Shown one piece after another: positions 6,478-9,183 of a stretch of DNA of 9,183 nucleotides. The translations under genes were made by a program, and so were the position numbers. Source of the DNA: an uncultured Bacilli bacterium (lineage in GTDB: Bacteria; Bacillota_I; Bacilli_A; RF39; UBA660); assembly GCA_944351345.1 (NCBI GenBank), contig CALVPO010000054.1:1-9183 (forward strand), given 5' to 3'. Every line of letters begins with the position of its first letter. The stretch's first letter is position 1. Below the pieces are notes generated by a model. It had not been told where the DNA came from. It saw only the letters and a program-made list of their open reading frames with translations, and did no database searches.

Positions 6478-7542
6478 TTAACTCTTATCCCTGATATAAA
6501 ATCCACTAATAACTATCCCAAATATACATATATATATAATTAACTTTAAATCTCTAACTAAAAGGATAAATACTACCATTAAAACACTCTTAGTAATAAA
6601 GAATATAAATTCTTCTACAATAAGATAAGAATTTATATTACTTCTCTTAACATCATATAAATTATTTAAACTAAATTTCTCATATAATTTAATTCCTATT
6701 CCCTCTAGTAATGCTATAAGAAGTAAAATTATACTATTATCTATATTAAATTTAAAAATTAATACTATTCCTAATAATATATTTACATACCTAAAATACT
6801 TATTAGTAACTCTTTTACTTATAAATAGCATTACTATTAAACTAGCTAAATTAATTAATATATTAAAAGTACCTACATAAGAAATACTTTTTTTAACATA
6901 TATATATAAATATAGAGGTTGAAGTTCTAATAGTATTACTTTAAATTGTTCTAATATATTAAAAAATATTTTATTCCTAGGAATAGCTACTTTAGATAAA
7001 TTAATTTTTTCTTTTTTAATATTTTTTAATTTTAATACTGGCCCTACTGATATAAAAGATAAAACTAAAATAACTATCCCTGTTACTAATATAGGTAACT
7101 TTTCTATTAAAAATATTCCAATAACGTTAGATATCATAACAGCAATATAAGTTATTATTAAAAACTTATTTATATTTTTCCCTTTATTATAATCTATCAA
7201 ATATAGAGCTAGACTATGCCTTATTGCATGATACGAATAACTACTAAAAGATAAAATTATTGCAAATACTATTAAATTAATTAAACTATTACCCATAAAA
7301 GATAAATATATATAACTAACACCATATAATAATATGGAAAACACTAATACTACTTTATAATTAATAATTAAACTTAAATAATTTACTAATATTCCAGATA
7401 AATACATAACTAATAAAAAGAATAAAATATTATTTATACTATAGCCCTTATTATATAATAAAATAACAGAAAACACTTCTACTAAACTTCTAGTTAAAGT
7501 AGATAAAAAAAGAAAAAAATTATAAATTCTCTTATTAGTCAT
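6478..7542 (-). CDS. MFS-like 12-helix membrane transporter
   Basis: This 354-residue protein is almost entirely hydrophobic. By eye it has 12 membrane segments, at about 5-27, 37-60, 62-84, 85-113, 126-148, 150-170, 192-216, 222-243, 250-268, 269-290, 308-329 and 333-350. A basic cytoplasmic loop (171-191, KLKNIKKEKINLSK) divides the two six-helix halves, the layout of major facilitator superfamily proteins. The classical GxxxDRxGRR loop after helix 2 is reduced or missing. The segment YHAIRHSLALYLID (103-116) recalls conserved residues around helix 4 of small MFS exporters. Substrate and direction cannot be deduced. The ATG at 7542 has GGTGAT three bases upstream. The gene follows the TraG-like gene by 54 bases with no clear promoter between, so co-transcription with the MerR regulator is plausible. 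Its length is short for MFS (usually about 400). Confidence 0.7.
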   Translation of the reverse strand: MTNKRIYNFFLFLSTLTRSLVEVFSVILLYNKGYSINNILFFLLVMYLSGILVNYLSLIINYKVVLVFSILLYGVSYIYLSFMGNSLINLIVFAIILSFSSYSYHAIRHSLALYLIDYNKGKNINKFLIITYIAVMISNVIGIFLIEKLPILVTGIVILVLSFISVGPVLKLKNIKKEKINLSKVAIPRNKIFFNILEQFKVILLELQPLYLYIYVKKSISYVGTFNILINLASLIVMLFISKRVTNKYFRYVNILLGIVLIFKFNIDNSIILLLIALLEGIGIKLYEKFSLNNLYDVKRSNINSYLIVEEFIFFITKSVLMVVFILLVRDLKLIIYICIFGIVISGFYIRDKS

Positions 7543-7596
7543 AATATCACCATTATTAATATTGACTAATAATAATTATTTATAACTTATATAATA

Positions 7597-8898
7597 TTAA
7601 CCTATATTGTTTTTATTATCTAAAAATTCTTGTTTTTCTATCTCTTCTATTCTTTTATTTATTTTATTAATTAAATTAGACGCATTAGGATCAATACTAG
7701 TATCTTTAAAATATTCATCTTTATACTTATCAATAAAATTATTTCTAGTTATATTTTTAACATACTTTTTTAAATCAAAATATTTTATAGTTGTTAAATT
7801 AGAATTATAATAATTTATATTCTGATTTTCTGTTATATTATTTTTATATTCTTTATTTATTTTTTTACTATAACCGTCTATATTAAATTCAATTAAATTA
7901 TTAGTATTATAAACAATATTACAAAGACTAGATAAATATTTATTATAATTATCATACAAGTATTCTAGGGAATAAGTACTAATTATAAATTTTATATTTT
8001 TATAAATACCTGAACCTAATTTTTTACTTAAATCATTAATATGACTAATAGTATTAAAATTATCTAATATAAAATTAAATTTATTTAAATTATTATCATT
8101 AAATAATTTTAAAAATAATTGGTCAATAAACATTGATATTAAAAGATTATTATCTTCCTTCTCATTATGATTAATTATAAATATAGCAGTCTTTTTATTA
8201 GAGATATTATTTATATCAAAAGAGCTTTTATTAAGCCACATATACATCTTTTCACTAGGAATAAAAGAATTTATTTTTTGTTTAACTGTTGAATAAATTG
8301 CTAAAGCAGTATCTTTAGGAACAGACCTAATACTTTTTGAATATGAAGATAAAGTAGATAAAGAATCTTTATTATCAAAATAATTTATTAAATAATTAAC
8401 ACCTCCAAAACGTTCAGTAATTGTATCAATCATACAACTTATGCTTTTTAAGTTTATTTCATCATCTTTTCCATCTTCAAAAAGGCCAAATATCACTGCT
8501 ATAAATAAATTAATTGCAGATAAATTCCAATAAGGATCTTCATTTTCTGATTTAGAATAAAATATACTTTTAGCCATACTATCTAAATAATATAAAGCTT
8601 TATTTTCTTCATTATTTTTATATAGATTATATGGATAAGTTAATGGATTCCATGTATCACCTTTATCTAAATCTTTTAAATTTAAGATAATAATATTATA
8701 GTTTTTATCTTTTAACGTTTTATAATATTTATTAATATATTCTTCTTTTGAATCTAACATTAATAAACTTTCTTCTTTATTTATAATTTTATCTACTAAC
8801 GGAAATAATATATTAGTAGTTTTACCAGTAAGTATATCTCCTGTAACAATTAAATTCCTTTTAGAATTATATAATCTATTTTCTATTTCTTTTTTCAT
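7597..8898 (-). CDS. VirD4/TraG-like P-loop ATPase, divergent and without membrane anchor
   Basis: This 433-residue protein resembles the ATPase domain of type IV coupling proteins, the membrane pumps that deliver DNA to conjugation channels. In order: Walker A GDILTGKT (20-27), a LDSKEEY segment (48-54) in the place of the family's TDPKGE, VLNL/NPL-like ILNLKDL and WNPLTYP (71-89), DPYWNLSAINLF (121-132), and a Walker B-like strand FNFILDNF (274-281). In canonical members Walker B ends in D-E; here it is D279-N280. The following sensor strand normally ends in a glutamine but reads FIISTYS. The usual N-terminal two-helix anchor is absent. An ATP-binding but weakly hydrolysing protein is possible. 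No relaxase or other transfer gene is in the window. The ATG at 8898 has AGGAG five bases upstream and overlaps the MerR gene by 23 bases. Very Asn/Lys/Ile-rich and AT-rich, it may have been horizontally acquired. Confidence 0.75.
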   Translation of the reverse strand: MKKEIENRLYNSKRNLIVTGDILTGKTTNILFPLVDKIINKEESLLMLDSKEEYINKYYKTLKDKNYNIIILNLKDLDKGDTWNPLTYPYNLYKNNEENKALYYLDSMAKSIFYSKSENEDPYWNLSAINLFIAVIFGLFEDGKDDEINLKSISCMIDTITERFGGVNYLINYFDNKDSLSTLSSYSKSIRSVPKDTALAIYSTVKQKINSFIPSEKMYMWLNKSSFDINNISNKKTAIFIINHNEKEDNNLLISMFIDQLFLKLFNDNNLNKFNFILDNFNTISHINDLSKKLGSGIYKNIKFIISTYSLEYLYDNYNKYLSSLCNIVYNTNNLIEFNIDGYSKKINKEYKNNITENQNINYYNSNLTTIKYFDLKKYVKNITRNNFIDKYKDEYFKDTSIDPNASNLINKINKRIEEIEKQEFLDNKNNIG

Positions 8899-9183
8899 AA
8901 CTACTCCTTTTCAATATTTTTTCATTATTAATTAATGAATTATTATTTTTTATTTCTTCTTCTATAAGTAACAATTGTCTATATTTTAATTTAAGTAGAT
9001 ACATCTTTTCTTCTAATTCTCTTTTCTTTTTATTAACTATTTCTTCATTAAGACAATTTTTATATTTAGATATTTCTTCTAAAGTAAAATCAAGAGATTT
9101 TAATAATTTTATTAAATGACATTCCAAAATATTTTCATCACTGTAATATCTATATCCAGTAAAATTATCTACCTCAGATGGTT
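8876..9183 (-). CDS. MerR-family transcriptional regulator (5' end outside window)
   Basis: The frame is open through the right edge, so the start is missing; 101 residues are visible. The first ones read PSEVDNFTGYRYYSDENI, continuing into LIKLLKSLDFTLEEISKY. This is the second half of the MerR winged-helix DNA-binding domain, with the family-typical GYRYYS wing and the FTLEEI helix start. A long charged helix follows (about residues 40-90, rich in K, E and L), which would form the antiparallel dimerisation coiled coil. The short tail SSYEKRNRK holds no obvious effector domain or metal-binding cysteines. A TTG at 9127 is only an internal codon and not the real start. MerR proteins usually activate the operon they sit beside, so the overlapping TraG-like gene and the MFS-like gene are the natural target candidates. 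Confidence 0.88.
   Translation of the reverse strand, partial: PSEVDNFTGYRYYSDENILECHLIKLLKSLDFTLEEISKYKNCLNEEIVNKKKRELEEKMYLLKLKYRQLLLIEEEIKNNNSLINNEKILKRSSYEKRNRK

Noticed and set aside
6328..6543. Plus-strand open frame of 71 codons across the promoter and terminator region
   Set aside because: It runs through the minus-strand promoter, the terminator and the end of the MFS-like gene, and has no motif or plausible ribosome site.
7607..7810. Plus-strand open frame of 67 codons with a hydrophobic translation
   Set aside because: It is antisense to the 3' part of the TraG-like gene; its hydrophobicity comes from the Lys/Asn/Asp-rich codons on the other strand.
9127..9127. TTG as the start of the MerR-family gene
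   Set aside because: The same frame continues upstream to the window edge with clear MerR wing residues (GYRYYS), so the TTG is an internal leucine codon.
7597..9183. Integrated conjugative element
   Set aside because: Only one divergent coupling-type ATPase is present. No relaxase, VirB4-like gene, integrase or attachment repeats are seen in the window.

Overview
The window comes from a very AT-rich, low-GC Gram-positive bacterium (Bacillota). It looks like an uncultured gut Bacilli or Erysipelotrichia-like lineage, but that placement is inference from gene content and composition. The standard bacterial code fits: Trp is read from TGG (for example in the Nudix region) and TGA is used as a stop (end of the DHH gene). 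A Mycoplasma-type code is therefore unlikely. Every supported gene lies on the minus strand, so transcription runs from high to low coordinates. There are no tRNA or rRNA genes, CRISPR arrays or transposases, and no gene-free stretch longer than 300 bases.

Region A (9183 to 6399) is an accessory-looking, extremely AT-rich block. It holds the 3' part of a MerR-family regulator that runs off the right edge, a VirD4/TraG-like P-loop ATPase that overlaps it by 23 bases, and a 12-helix MFS-like transporter. The block ends at a clear intrinsic terminator. Its promoter lies outside the window.

Region B (6397 to 5455) is a one-gene unit. A perfect consensus sigma-A promoter abuts the terminator of region A and drives a small kinase-fold protein.

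Region C (5354 to 78) is a long tight operon led by a good sigma-A promoter. The order is rbfA, a DHH/DHHA1 phosphoesterase (NrnA-like), truB, a YugP-like membrane protein whose zinc-binding HExxH site is gone, a Nudix hydrolase gene broken by an in-frame TAA, a LOG-family nucleotide phosphoribohydrolase, and a YnbB-type PLP enzyme. It ends at a strong intrinsic terminator. The first three genes are the familiar ribosome-maturation, nano-RNA-turnover and tRNA-pseudouridylation cluster of Bacillota. The rest look like nucleotide-housekeeping and amino-acid genes appended to it.

The most unusual points are four degenerate or divergent proteins: the YugP-like protein without a catalytic site, the Nudix gene with a nonsense codon, the TraG-like ATPase lacking the Walker B glutamate and any membrane anchor, and an unassigned kinase-like protein. 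I see no convincing evidence of a complete new multi-gene system. The MerR/TraG-like/MFS block is the best candidate for one.
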